Shown one piece after another: positions 8,725 through 17,931 of a stretch of DNA of 64,000 nt (its first letter is position 1; every line of letters begins with the position of its first letter). The translations under genes and the position numbers were made by a program. The notes beneath the pieces were generated by a model. It saw only the letters and a list, made by a program, of their open reading frames with translations, searched no databases and was not told the origin of the DNA. Source of the stretch: UBA5109 sp963975155 (GTDB lineage Bacteria > Pseudomonadota > Gammaproteobacteria > Pseudomonadales > Pseudohongiellaceae); contig CAXBFG010000004.1 of NCBI GenBank assembly GCA_963975155.1, positions 124,001 to 188,000 of the forward strand, in the 5' to 3' direction.

Positions 8725-10278
8725 ATGCCTGCTGTCTATTTACCCAGAGACACTACCGCCCTCTCCTTGCATGCTGAAGAATTACTCATTGCTCTTCAGC
8801 AGGAAGCCGCTAAACGCGAAATTGACTTAAGCATAATCAGAAACGGGTCACGTGGCGCCGCCTGGCTGGAACCTTTACTGGAAGTTGAAAAAAATGGACA
8901 ACGTATCGCCTATGGCCCGGTACAGATAACAGATATCAAGAGTCTGTTTGATGCTGATTTTTTAAATGCCGGTGAACATACACTAAAACTTGGCGATATA
9001 AATGACATCCCCTGGTTTAAACAACAACAACGATTAACCTTTAGCCGCTGCGGCAATACCGATGCACTGTCTATAGATGATTACGTTAAACACGATGGCT
9101 TCAAGGGCTTTCAAACTGCGCTTGGCTTAACAGGCCAGGAAATCATAGAGACACTCATCGATTCCGGCTTGCGCGGTCGTGGTGGCGCAGCATTTCCAAC
9201 CGGTCTGAAATGGAAGACTGTTGCGGACGCTGAAGCTGATTGCAAATACATAGTTTGTAATGCGGATGAAGGTGATAGCGGTACATTTTCAGACCGCCTG
9301 CTAATGGAAGGCGACCCTTTCTGCCTGATCGAAGGTATGTTAATCGCCGGAATCGCTATTGGCGCTGAACTCGGTTTTATCTATCTGCGCTCGGAATACC
9401 CACTATGTAAAACAATTCTTGACGAAGCGCTGACCAAAGCCCGACAGACTGGCTGGCTGGGCAAAAACATTCAGGGCAGCGGCATAAATTTTGATATCCG
9501 TTTACATATCGGTGCCGGGGCCTACATCTGTGGCGAAGAAACATCCTTACTGGAAAGTCTGGAAGGCAAACGCGGACAGATTCGTTATAAGCCGCCCCTG
9601 CCAGCAATCCATGGTTTACATGGCAAACCCACCATCGTAAATAACGTAATCAGTTTCGCTTCAGTACCCATTATTCTTGCCAGGGGCGCTGCATTTTACG
9701 CACAGTTTGGCAATGCGCAATCACTGGGCAGTATGCCTTTCCAACTCGGCGGCAACATCAAGCGAGGCGGGATGCTCGAAATTCCCTTTGGTCTTAGCCT
9801 GAGAGAAATAATCGAGGATTTTGGCGCTGGCACCCTGAGTGGGAATCCGGTAGCGGCAGTTCAGGTTGGCGGTCCTCTGGGTGCCTATTTTTCAGCAGAT
9901 CAACTGGATATCCCGCTGGAATATGAAGCATTCAGTGCGGCTGGAGGCATGCTTGGACATGGCGGCATCGTTGTCTTTGACGACTCCATCAACCTCCTGA
10001 AACAAGCCCGCTTTGCCATGCAATTCTGTGCTCTTGAATCCTGCGGCAAATGTACGCCTTGCCGCATCGGCTCTGTGCGGGGAGTAGAAATCATCGACAA
10101 GATTCGCGATACTCAGCATGCAAAGGAATTAAGTACACACTATGAATTGCTGAATGATCTTTGCGACACCATGGAATCAGCCTCACTTTGTGCTATGGGC
10201 GGCCTGACACCAATCCCGGTTCGAAGTGCGATTAAACTCTATCAGATATCCACTCAGGCAGATAAAACACAGTCATGA
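8725..10278 (+). CDS. fdsB: NAD-dependent formate dehydrogenase, beta subunit (NuoF-like, FMN/NAD-binding)
   Basis: A 517-residue diaphorase subunit that reduces NAD+ at FMN. A NuoE-like N-terminal extension precedes the NuoF core: LRGRGGAAFPTGLKW (FMN), NADEGDSGTFSDR, GAGAYICGEETSLLESLEG (NAD) and KPPLPAIHGLHGKPTIVNNV. The [4Fe-4S] motif CALESCGKCTPCRIG lies near residue 440. The stop overlaps the next gene's start (ATGA), indicating translational coupling with fdsA. Confidence 0.95.
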   Translation: MPAVYLPRDTTALSLHAEELLIALQQEAAKREIDLSIIRNGSRGAAWLEPLLEVEKNGQRIAYGPVQITDIKSLFDADFLNAGEHTLKLGDINDIPWFKQQQRLTFSRCGNTDALSIDDYVKHDGFKGFQTALGLTGQEIIETLIDSGLRGRGGAAFPTGLKWKTVADAEADCKYIVCNADEGDSGTFSDRLLMEGDPFCLIEGMLIAGIAIGAELGFIYLRSEYPLCKTILDEALTKARQTGWLGKNIQGSGINFDIRLHIGAGAYICGEETSLLESLEGKRGQIRYKPPLPAIHGLHGKPTIVNNVISFASVPIILARGAAFYAQFGNAQSLGSMPFQLGGNIKRGGMLEIPFGLSLREIIEDFGAGTLSGNPVAAVQVGGPLGAYFSADQLDIPLEYEAFSAAGGMLGHGGIVVFDDSINLLKQARFAMQFCALESCGKCTPCRIGSVRGVEIIDKIRDTQHAKELSTHYELLNDLCDTMESASLCAMGGLTPIPVRSAIKLYQISTQADKTQS

Positions 10279-13115
10279 GCCTATTTAAAGAAATAGACTT
10301 CGGCACACGGACCTCCAAAAACCAGCAACTGGTCAGTCTGGAAATTGATGGACAAACAGTGCTTGTTCCTGAAGGCACCAGCATCATGCGTGCCGCCAAA
10401 CAACTGGGTACCAGTATCCCCAGACTCTGTGCTACTGACAGCCTGGAAGCATTTGGTTCCTGTCGACTGTGTCTGGTAGCAATTGAAGGACGTAATGGTA
10501 CACCGGCTTCATGTACAACACCGGTAGCCGAAGGAATGATTGTTCATACCCAAAATGAAAAACTGGCCAAACTGCGTAAAGGCGTGATGGAACTCTATAT
10601 ATCGGATCACCCTCTGGATTGCCTGACCTGCAGTGCCAATGGCGATTGTGAATTACAGGATGCTGCGGGTGAAGTCGGCTTACGTGAAGTGCGATACGGC
10701 TACGCAGGGAAAAACCATCTGCAGGCCGGGACCGACAATTCCAACCCTTACTTCTCCTTTGATGCCAGCAAATGCATTGTTTGTTCCCGCTGTGTCAGAG
10801 CCTGTGATGAAATACAGGGCACCTTTGCCCTCACCATCAGTAAACGCGGTTTTGAATCCCATGTTAGTGCCGGCATTGAAGAAAGTTTTCTCGATTCCGA
10901 ATGTGTTTCCTGTGGTGCCTGTGTACAAGCATGCCCCACTGCCAGCCTGATGGAAAAATCTGTAATAGAGCATGGCATCCCGGAGCATAGCGTGGAGACT
11001 ACCTGTGCCTACTGTGGTGTTGGTTGTACCTTCCGCGCTGAAATGAAGGGTGATCAGTTGCTGCGCATGATTCCGGCCAAAAGCGGCAAGGCCAATGAAG
11101 GGCACTCCTGTGTAAAGGGCCGCTTTGCCTGGGCTTATACCAGTCATAAAGAAAGGATTCTAAATCCAATGCTGCGCGCATCCATTAATGATCCCTGGCA
11201 GGAAGTAAGCTGGGATGAAGCCATTCAGTTTACTGCCAGACGTTTTAAAGAGCTGCAGCAAGAATACGGGCGTAAAGCCATCGGCGGCATTTCCTCTTCG
11301 CGCACTACTAATGAAGAAGTCTATGTTGTACAAAAACTGGTGCGTGCAGGTTTTGCTAATAACAATATAGATACCTGTGCACGAGTCTGCCATTCCCCTA
11401 CCGGTTTCGGGTTGAATAAGACACTTGGCACTTCTGCCGGAACTCAGGATTTCATCAGCGTGGAAAGCAGCGATTTAATCTTGCTGATAGGTGCAAATCC
11501 AACTGATGCACATCCTGTCTTTGCCTCCAGAATGAAAAAGCGCTTACGCGAAGGCGCAGAAATTATCGTTGCCGATCCCCGACGCATAGACATGGTTGAG
11601 AGTCCTCATATTAAGGCAGCCATCCATTTACCATTACTGCCCGGCACCAATGTTGCCTTGATCAATGCGCTGGCCCATACCATCGTTGAGGAGAATCTTT
11701 TTGAGCGGGACTATATCAGGGAACGTTGCGATACAGCCCTATTCGAACACTGGCTGACATTTATCAGACAGGAACGAAATGCCCCCGAAGCTGTTTCTCA
11801 TCTTTTGGGGGTAAGTGCAGAACTTATCAGACATGCGGCTCGTCTTTATGCAAAAGCCGAACGTGCTGCTATTTATTATGGCCTGGGTGTCACTGAACAT
11901 TCACAGGGCTCCACCATGGTAATGGGAATGGCAAATCTTGCCATGCTGACCGGCAACATTGGTTTTAATGGCACTGGTATTAATCCCTTGCGCGGCCAGA
12001 ACAATGTGCAAGGCTCCTGTGATATGGGATCCTTTCCACACGAGCTACCCGGCTACCGGCCGGTAGGCGATGAAGCTACCCGCCTGAGTTTCGAAAAAGA
12101 CTGGGGAGTCAGCCTCGACAGTGAATCCGGTTTCAGAATTCCAAATATGTTTAATGAATCCATAAAGGGCAGCTTCAAAGGAATGTACATACAGGGTGAG
12201 GACGTCGCACAATCTGATCCCGATGTTCATCATGTTGAAGCAGCCCTACGCAATCTGGATTGTCTGGTTGTGCAGGATTTATTTCTCAATGAAACCGCCA
12301 AGTACGCACATGTGTTCCTCCCCGGGACTTCGTTCCTGGAGAAAGATGGCACCTTTACAAATGCCGAACGACGTCTCGGCAGAGTCAGACCAGCCATAAA
12401 ACCGCTTACCGGCAAGCACGAATGGCAAATCACTATGGAGATAGCCCAGGCCATGGGCTATGCCATGCACTACAATAACTCTTCAGAAATCATGGATGAA
12501 ATTGCTCGCTTAACCCCGACATTCAGCAGGGTCAGCTTTGAGAAACTTGATCGTGAAGGCAGCCTGCAATGGCCCTGTAATGATCAGGCACCGCATGGGA
12601 CACCCATCATGCACATTGATAATTTTGTGCGTGGCAAAGGAGCTTTTGAAATTACAGAATTTGTACCTACCCTGGAAAAAGTTACAGCAAAATTTCCCTT
12701 GCTCTTAACGACTGGCCGAATTCTGAGTCAATACAACGTTGGTGCCCAGACACGCCGTACTGCAAACAATATCTGGCATCCGGAGGACATACTGGAAATT
12801 CATCCCCACGATGCAGATGAACGAGGCATCAAAAACGGTGACCTGCTTATGATAAGGAGCCGCAAGGGGGAAACGTCCCTGCATGCTTTAATCTCGGAAC
12901 GTATGCAACCCGGTGTCGTCTATACGACTTTTCATATGCCCTTCTCAGGTGCCAATATTGTCACCACTGAATTCAGTGACTGGGCCACCAGTTGTCCGGA
13001 ATATAAAGTTACCGCTGTGCAATGTGAATTAACCGATCATATTTCTGAATGGCAGCAACACTATCTGGATTATCAGAAGCAACACAGCGAAACCGGAAGA
13101 GATTTGCTGGCCTGA
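10275..13115 (+). CDS. fdsA: NAD-dependent formate dehydrogenase, catalytic alpha subunit (Mo-bisMGD)
   Basis: A 946-residue molybdenum (or tungsten) enzyme that oxidises formate to CO2. In order: an N-terminal [2Fe-2S] ferredoxin domain (GSCRLCLVAIEGR), an Nqo3-type His/Cys cluster (HPLDCLTCSANGDCELQ), two [4Fe-4S] sites (CIVCSRCVRACDE, CVSCGACVQACP), the FDH [4Fe-4S] (CAYCGVGC) and the molybdopterin domains. The metal ligand is Cys372 in ARVCHSPT, so this is a cysteine rather than selenocysteine enzyme. No small FdsD subunit gene follows. Cytoplasmic, NAD-linked, like the FdsABG enzymes of Rhodobacter and Cupriavidus. Confidence 0.95.
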   Translation: MSLFKEIDFGTRTSKNQQLVSLEIDGQTVLVPEGTSIMRAAKQLGTSIPRLCATDSLEAFGSCRLCLVAIEGRNGTPASCTTPVAEGMIVHTQNEKLAKLRKGVMELYISDHPLDCLTCSANGDCELQDAAGEVGLREVRYGYAGKNHLQAGTDNSNPYFSFDASKCIVCSRCVRACDEIQGTFALTISKRGFESHVSAGIEESFLDSECVSCGACVQACPTASLMEKSVIEHGIPEHSVETTCAYCGVGCTFRAEMKGDQLLRMIPAKSGKANEGHSCVKGRFAWAYTSHKERILNPMLRASINDPWQEVSWDEAIQFTARRFKELQQEYGRKAIGGISSSRTTNEEVYVVQKLVRAGFANNNIDTCARVCHSPTGFGLNKTLGTSAGTQDFISVESSDLILLIGANPTDAHPVFASRMKKRLREGAEIIVADPRRIDMVESPHIKAAIHLPLLPGTNVALINALAHTIVEENLFERDYIRERCDTALFEHWLTFIRQERNAPEAVSHLLGVSAELIRHAARLYAKAERAAIYYGLGVTEHSQGSTMVMGMANLAMLTGNIGFNGTGINPLRGQNNVQGSCDMGSFPHELPGYRPVGDEATRLSFEKDWGVSLDSESGFRIPNMFNESIKGSFKGMYIQGEDVAQSDPDVHHVEAALRNLDCLVVQDLFLNETAKYAHVFLPGTSFLEKDGTFTNAERRLGRVRPAIKPLTGKHEWQITMEIAQAMGYAMHYNNSSEIMDEIARLTPTFSRVSFEKLDREGSLQWPCNDQAPHGTPIMHIDNFVRGKGAFEITEFVPTLEKVTAKFPLLLTTGRILSQYNVGAQTRRTANNIWHPEDILEIHPHDADERGIKNGDLLMIRSRKGETSLHALISERMQPGVVYTTFHMPFSGANIVTTEFSDWATSCPEYKVTAVQCELTDHISEWQQHYLDYQKQHSETGRDLLA

Positions 13116-13255
13116 TTTACACGCTGTTCCCTGCTAGTGTGAATTGTGTAAATACGCGGTACTTTTACATTAGCCACTCTGCCTGGCTTTTATCAACTGT
13201 TTCAGTAGGGTATTCTTCGACTTCCTTAGCAGAACTACACACGAAGATAACGATC

Positions 13256-15448
13256 ATGCCCTTTCCTAAATTACTTAGCACACTGGCACTATCTTCCGTT
13301 CTCTGTCAGCAACTTTATGCACAAGAAGCCCTGCTAACAACAGTTTCAGTAAACTCAAAAAGTGTAGTGATTTCACACACCGAAACGCCTCCGCTTATCG
13401 ACGGCATTATCGATGACGAGGTCTGGACGAATGCCACATTTATTGACGATCTGCATCAAGTCAATCCGGTTGAGTATGCGGCTCCCTCTGAGCCTACTGA
13501 AATCTATATGCTTTATGATGCTGATGCGATATACGTAGCCGTTAGACTATTTATAAATCCTGAAGACCTTACCGACAATATCCTACGTCGAACCGGCAAT
13601 GTTATAAACGACGATAATATTGTCATCAATGTAGACCCTTTCAACAATCAACGTAGCGGTTATTATTTTGGCGTCAATGCCAACGGTGTACGAGTCGATG
13701 GTATATTTCAGAATGTTACCCAGCCCGATAATGACTGGGACTCTATCTTCTTTGTGGAAACAAGCCGTTTTGAAGGTGGCTGGATTGCGGAATTTGCTAT
13801 CCCCTTCAGATCACTCTCTTTTGACCCTAATTCCAGTACCTGGGGCCTGAATTTCACCCGCTCTATTCAAAGTAAAAATGAATTGATTGCCTGGCAAAGC
13901 TATAACCGACGATTTGATCCAAGTAGTTATGGAGAGTTGAGAGGACTGAACAATATTAATCAGGGCCTCGGACTGGATATTATACCTTCGTTCAGCATGA
14001 GTTCTGCACGTAGGTTTTCTCCAGATAATACCGAGGATAATTTTGAACCAAGCCTGGATATGGTTTATAAAATCACCTCATCTTTAAACGGTTCATTAAC
14101 AATTAATACCGATTTTTCATCTGCTGAAGTTGATAATCGGCAGGTCAATTTAACTCGTTTTAACCTGTTTTTTCCGGAAAAACGTGATTTCTTTTTACGT
14201 GAATCCGACATTTTCCAATTTGGACGCATCGGCGCTTCCAACGCCCTGGGTGGCGGACAAAATGGCAGACCTTTCTTTTCCAGGAATATCGGACTCGGCA
14301 GCTCCGGTGAATCTGTTGATTTGAATTACGGCGCCAAAGTCAGTGGCAGAATAGGCAAACTGGATATCGGCGCATTAAGTATCCGTCAGGATGCACAGGC
14401 TGCCGTTGATGCCAGCACACTGTCTGTTGTGCGTGCCAACATGGGGCTGGTTGGCGAATCTACCCTGGGCTTTATCATGACTGACGGCAACCCACGTTCA
14501 AACCTCGACAATAGCTTGTATGGTGTGGATTATCTCTATCGCAATTCAGGCCTATCCGGCGGCCGCAGTCTTGAAGCATCTGGCTGGTATCAGGCTTCAG
14601 ATACTGAAGGCCTTTCAGATAACGATAGTGCTGCCGGTGCTGGTTTTGCCTTAACCAATAACACTGGGTTTAATGGCGGACTTGCTGTTAAACGCTTCGA
14701 GAGCAATTTTAATCCTGCTCTCGGCTTTGCCAATCGCAAAAACGTAGATGATTATTCCGTACAAAGCGGTTACAGCCACCGTTTTTCCAGTGGCTATTTT
14801 CAAACCTATGACTTCAGACTCACAGGGCGCCGTTATAATGCCATTGGCGCTGGCCTTGAATCCCAATCAATACTTTTCCAACCCTTCAGTATAAGTAACA
14901 GAAGTGGCGACCGACTCTTATGGATATCGAAATATAACAAAGAGGTCTTGGCTGCGCCTTTTGAGATTTCTCCGGGTGTAGTCATCCCTGCCGGGGAGTA
15001 TCACTTTAGCGACGATGGCTTTACCTTCAGCACCGCTGGTTTTAGAGAATGGTCTGGCAGTTTTTCCTACATTCACGGAAGTTTCTACAGCGGCAACTTT
15101 GATCGTTCCTGGGCTGATATAACCTGGAAACCCAGTGCCAGATTCAGTACTACATTAGAATATGACGTACAGCTTGTTGATCTGCCCGAAGGTAAATTTA
15201 CTACCCGCATTATTAGCGGTGCTATTGATTATATATTTTTCAATAATCTCTCTTGGACCAACCTGATTCAGTACGATAACGTTAGCGAAACACTGGGTAT
15301 CAATATGCGCTTACACTGGGTTCCCGAAGAAGGACAGGAATTTTACTTCGTCATTAATCAGCTTATGGAAGATTATGACCGGGATAATAAATTTCAGTCA
15401 GAATTTACCGATTTCACCATTAAATTCAGCTATACATTCCGCTATTAA
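13256..15448 (+). CDS. DUF5916-type outer membrane protein with family-9 carbohydrate-binding-like domain
   Basis: A 730-residue exported protein. I place the start at 13256, where MPFPKLLSTLALSSVLCQQL forms a signal peptide ending LYAQ; the open frame extends upstream into fdsA without a plausible start. Residues about 40-220 resemble the carbohydrate-binding family-9-like sandwich (PPLIDGIIDDEVWTNA, then WIAEFAIPFRSLSF). The rest is rich in alternating aromatic/polar residues and ends in FSYTFRY, as in an outer-membrane beta-barrel. The FFPEKRDFFLRESDIFQFG segment is characteristic of the DUF5916 family. Ligand unknown. Confidence 0.78.
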   Translation: MPFPKLLSTLALSSVLCQQLYAQEALLTTVSVNSKSVVISHTETPPLIDGIIDDEVWTNATFIDDLHQVNPVEYAAPSEPTEIYMLYDADAIYVAVRLFINPEDLTDNILRRTGNVINDDNIVINVDPFNNQRSGYYFGVNANGVRVDGIFQNVTQPDNDWDSIFFVETSRFEGGWIAEFAIPFRSLSFDPNSSTWGLNFTRSIQSKNELIAWQSYNRRFDPSSYGELRGLNNINQGLGLDIIPSFSMSSARRFSPDNTEDNFEPSLDMVYKITSSLNGSLTINTDFSSAEVDNRQVNLTRFNLFFPEKRDFFLRESDIFQFGRIGASNALGGGQNGRPFFSRNIGLGSSGESVDLNYGAKVSGRIGKLDIGALSIRQDAQAAVDASTLSVVRANMGLVGESTLGFIMTDGNPRSNLDNSLYGVDYLYRNSGLSGGRSLEASGWYQASDTEGLSDNDSAAGAGFALTNNTGFNGGLAVKRFESNFNPALGFANRKNVDDYSVQSGYSHRFSSGYFQTYDFRLTGRRYNAIGAGLESQSILFQPFSISNRSGDRLLWISKYNKEVLAAPFEISPGVVIPAGEYHFSDDGFTFSTAGFREWSGSFSYIHGSFYSGNFDRSWADITWKPSARFSTTLEYDVQLVDLPEGKFTTRIISGAIDYIFFNNLSWTNLIQYDNVSETLGINMRLHWVPEEGQEFYFVINQLMEDYDRDNKFQSEFTDFTIKFSYTFRY

Positions 15449-15610
15449 AGTTCTGTATTTCTTTGCTGAATTTTAATGCCTGCGAGATACCGGCCACTCT
15501 TTTTTTCTTAGCCTTTGGCAGTCCTGCATACAGTTGCTGGTTCTGTTTTAGGCGCATCTATGGCAGTATTCAGTAACACGCCAATAAAAATAAAAAAACA
15601 GGTGCCTCTT

Positions 15611-16645
15611 ATGCTTCGCAAACTCACACTCTTCCTGCTATTTAGCTCTGGTGCCAGTCTAGTCTCGGCGCATCACAGTAATGTTGCCATGTTTGATACC
15701 AGCCAGAAAATTGAAGTCACCGGTGTAATAGAGCAAATTTCCTGGCGTAATCCACACGGTTATATTCTCTTCAGGGTAGATGACGGGGCTGGCAATTCCA
15801 GACTCTGGCGAGCTGAGACTATCGCTGCCAGTGTCATGCGCAATCGCGGCATACAGGGCGATGCCATCGAAGTCGGTGACCGGGTCACTATCGCCGGTTC
15901 GCCTTCAAAGACAGAGCGCCCGGAAATTCTGGCCAGTAATATGCTATTACCTGGCGGCTATGAATTTGATTTCGGCAATGGTACGGCCTATTTCCCGGCT
16001 GGCAAGGCTGGCAATATTATTGGTTATCTGGACGATAGTTCCGGTGTCGATGTTGAAACGTCAATGGCCTCAGCAGATGGCATTTTCCGAACCTGGAGCA
16101 CCATCATGAGTGATCCGCAAGCCTTTCCGATGTTCCGTGGCGGTTACCCCTTAAATGCTGCCGGCGAAGCAATCCATGCGCAGTGGGATCCCTGGGACAA
16201 CGCACTGTTGCAGTGCGGCACCAAAGGAACACCACTGATTATGATGACCCCTTTCCCGGTTGAATTTGCTGAAGTCGGGGATACTATCGAAATGCATATG
16301 GAAGAATATGATGCGATGCGCACTATCCACATGAACCCGAATGCACCTGCTCCGGAAGAACACAGCATGTTTGGCTTTTCCCGTGGTCACTGGGAAGGCA
16401 GTACCCTGGTGGTAGAAACCGATCATATCAGCGCCGGCTATTTCAGTTGGGAAGGCGAACCTCAAAGTGACCAGATCTCTGTCGTTGAACGCTTTATGCC
16501 CTCTGCTGATTTTGAACGCATGGACTATCGCCTCAGCGTCACAGACCCGGTTTACTACACAGAACCTTTTGAGTTAAGTAAATATTTTGTCTGGCTGCCC
16601 TATCGTTCGGTAAACCCCTATGAATGTCTGGAACAAGAGTATTAA
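15611..16645 (+). CDS. Exported DUF6152-family protein
   Basis: A 344-residue protein of unknown function. The start at 15611 gives a signal peptide (MLRKLTLFLLFSSGASL, cleaved near VSA) and has AGGTG upstream; earlier in-frame ATGs give a poorer N-terminus. The segment starting AHHSNVAMFDTSQKIEVTGV and continuing WRNPHGYILFRVDD matches the DUF6152 pattern, an OB-like domain common in marine bacteria. The second half (RGGYPLNAAGEAIHAQWDP, GFSRGHWEGSTLVVETDHI) resembles a domain often found in tandem with it. Periplasmic location is expected. Confidence 0.72.
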   Translation: MLRKLTLFLLFSSGASLVSAHHSNVAMFDTSQKIEVTGVIEQISWRNPHGYILFRVDDGAGNSRLWRAETIAASVMRNRGIQGDAIEVGDRVTIAGSPSKTERPEILASNMLLPGGYEFDFGNGTAYFPAGKAGNIIGYLDDSSGVDVETSMASADGIFRTWSTIMSDPQAFPMFRGGYPLNAAGEAIHAQWDPWDNALLQCGTKGTPLIMMTPFPVEFAEVGDTIEMHMEEYDAMRTIHMNPNAPAPEEHSMFGFSRGHWEGSTLVVETDHISAGYFSWEGEPQSDQISVVERFMPSADFERMDYRLSVTDPVYYTEPFELSKYFVWLPYRSVNPYECLEQEY

Positions 16646-16717
16646 AAAAACACTGCGAGCTTTTATTTACCATCATCTGCCAAGAGCAGAGAAATATAGA
16701 GATTTAAAAGAGGACAT

Positions 16718-16816
16718 ATGGGCACAACTTTAGCAGGTGCAATAATAGTCATCATTTTAGTAACTATAGTTGCTGCGGTGTCTACAAAGCAGCAAAAAGA
16801 TAAAACTAAAGATTGA
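16718..16816 (+). CDS. 32-residue single-pass membrane microprotein
   Basis: A 32-codon ORF starting ATG at 16718, preceded by AAAGAGGACAT, a good ribosome-binding site at proper spacing. The peptide has one uninterrupted hydrophobic helix (LAGAIIVIILVTIVAAV) followed by a charged tail (STKQQKDKTKD), so it should insert as a small membrane protein with a cytoplasmic basic end. It lies between the DUF6152 and esterase genes on the same strand. A minus-strand ORF over the same bases lacks such features. I do not recognise a family. Confidence 0.55.
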   Translation: MGTTLAGAIIVIILVTIVAAVSTKQQKDKTKD

Positions 16817-16913
16817 TATCTGTGCAACTGATGCCTGCTATCCCCCAAAAGAAATGCCGACATATCTTTTTATAGAGTGACTAATTGCAAAGGGCAGAAA
16901 TGAAGGAGCGGCT

Positions 16914-17795
16914 ATGCTTAAATATATAAACCTGATACCCCTTTATATTCGCTTTATCGTCTGCGGTTTACTCTCTACAACTGTATTTGCTCAGAGCATG
17001 AGTGGACAATCTCTACACACTCTAAACTCTTCCGGTTCAGAGCGCAGCTATGTACTGTATATCCCTCCACACGAAACCAATGCCAGCTTGCCACTGGTTT
17101 TCAACTTTCACGGCTCAGGCAGTACTCCGGAAAGGCAGGAAGCCCAAACCGACTTTATGCGTCTGGCAGAAACTTATGCCTTCGCCCTGGTATATCCGGT
17201 TGGTGCCTTTACCAATTCAGTCACTGCGGGCAGCTGGAATGCCAATCTGGATACTGGTGTTGATGATGTGCAATTTGCCCGTGACATCATCGAAGACGTA
17301 GCCAGTCTGCTCAATATCGATAGGAAGCGAATTTATTCTACGGGGATGTCCGGTGGCGGTCGCATGACCAGCAGACTCGCCTGTGAGCTTTCTGATGTAC
17401 TGGCTGCTGCTGCCCCTGTTGCAGGACTTCAATATCCTGATGATTGTGACTTGAAAAGACCCATACCCCTGCTGTCATTTCACAGTATGGATGATGCTAC
17501 CAATCAATATGAGGTCTCCGGCGCTTCCCGTCCCTACTGGCGAATGGGCGTGGAAACCGCACTCGATAAATGGCGTCAGGCCAATGACTGTACACTCACC
17601 AACAGCAGTGACAAACTTTCTCAAAGGGTGACTTTTTATCAATGGCCTGATTGCGCCGGTTCAGCCGAAATACAGTTCTATCAACTGTCCGATGGCGGAC
17701 ATACCTGGCCAAATTCGCCAATCGACAGTTCCAATAAGGACATCAATGCCAGTGAACTGATCTGGGAATTTTTCAGCAAACATACATTACCCTGA
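16914..17795 (+). CDS. Secreted PHB-depolymerase/feruloyl-esterase-like alpha/beta hydrolase
   Basis: A 293-residue exported esterase of the LpqC/PHB depolymerase (CE1-like) family. The signal peptide ends TTVFAQ. The oxyanion region is FNFHGSGSTPERQ, the nucleophile serine is in STGMSGGGRM (GxSxG), and the catalytic His is probably in SDGGHTWPN. An AAGGAG ribosome-binding site precedes the ATG at 16914. It probably cleaves esters of plant polymers or polyesters outside the cytoplasm; the substrate is not decidable. Cysteines in the mature part suggest disulfides. Confidence 0.82.
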   Translation: MLKYINLIPLYIRFIVCGLLSTTVFAQSMSGQSLHTLNSSGSERSYVLYIPPHETNASLPLVFNFHGSGSTPERQEAQTDFMRLAETYAFALVYPVGAFTNSVTAGSWNANLDTGVDDVQFARDIIEDVASLLNIDRKRIYSTGMSGGGRMTSRLACELSDVLAAAAPVAGLQYPDDCDLKRPIPLLSFHSMDDATNQYEVSGASRPYWRMGVETALDKWRQANDCTLTNSSDKLSQRVTFYQWPDCAGSAEIQFYQLSDGGHTWPNSPIDSSNKDINASELIWEFFSKHTLP

Positions 17796-17931
17796 ACCAT
17801 GGCTTGATATTCACGGGTTAAAAAAATCAACCATTAGACGAGACTTTTCAAAGCAAAAGCTTTTATGCTTGCTACACATCACCTAACATTTCAAAATGTT
17901 TTTAACTACACAAAAATCAGGTTGAGAAACA

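Noticed and set aside
16663..16863. 66-codon minus-strand ORF
   Set aside because: It is antisense to the 32-codon membrane ORF, which has a clear ribosome-binding site; the minus-strand frame has none.
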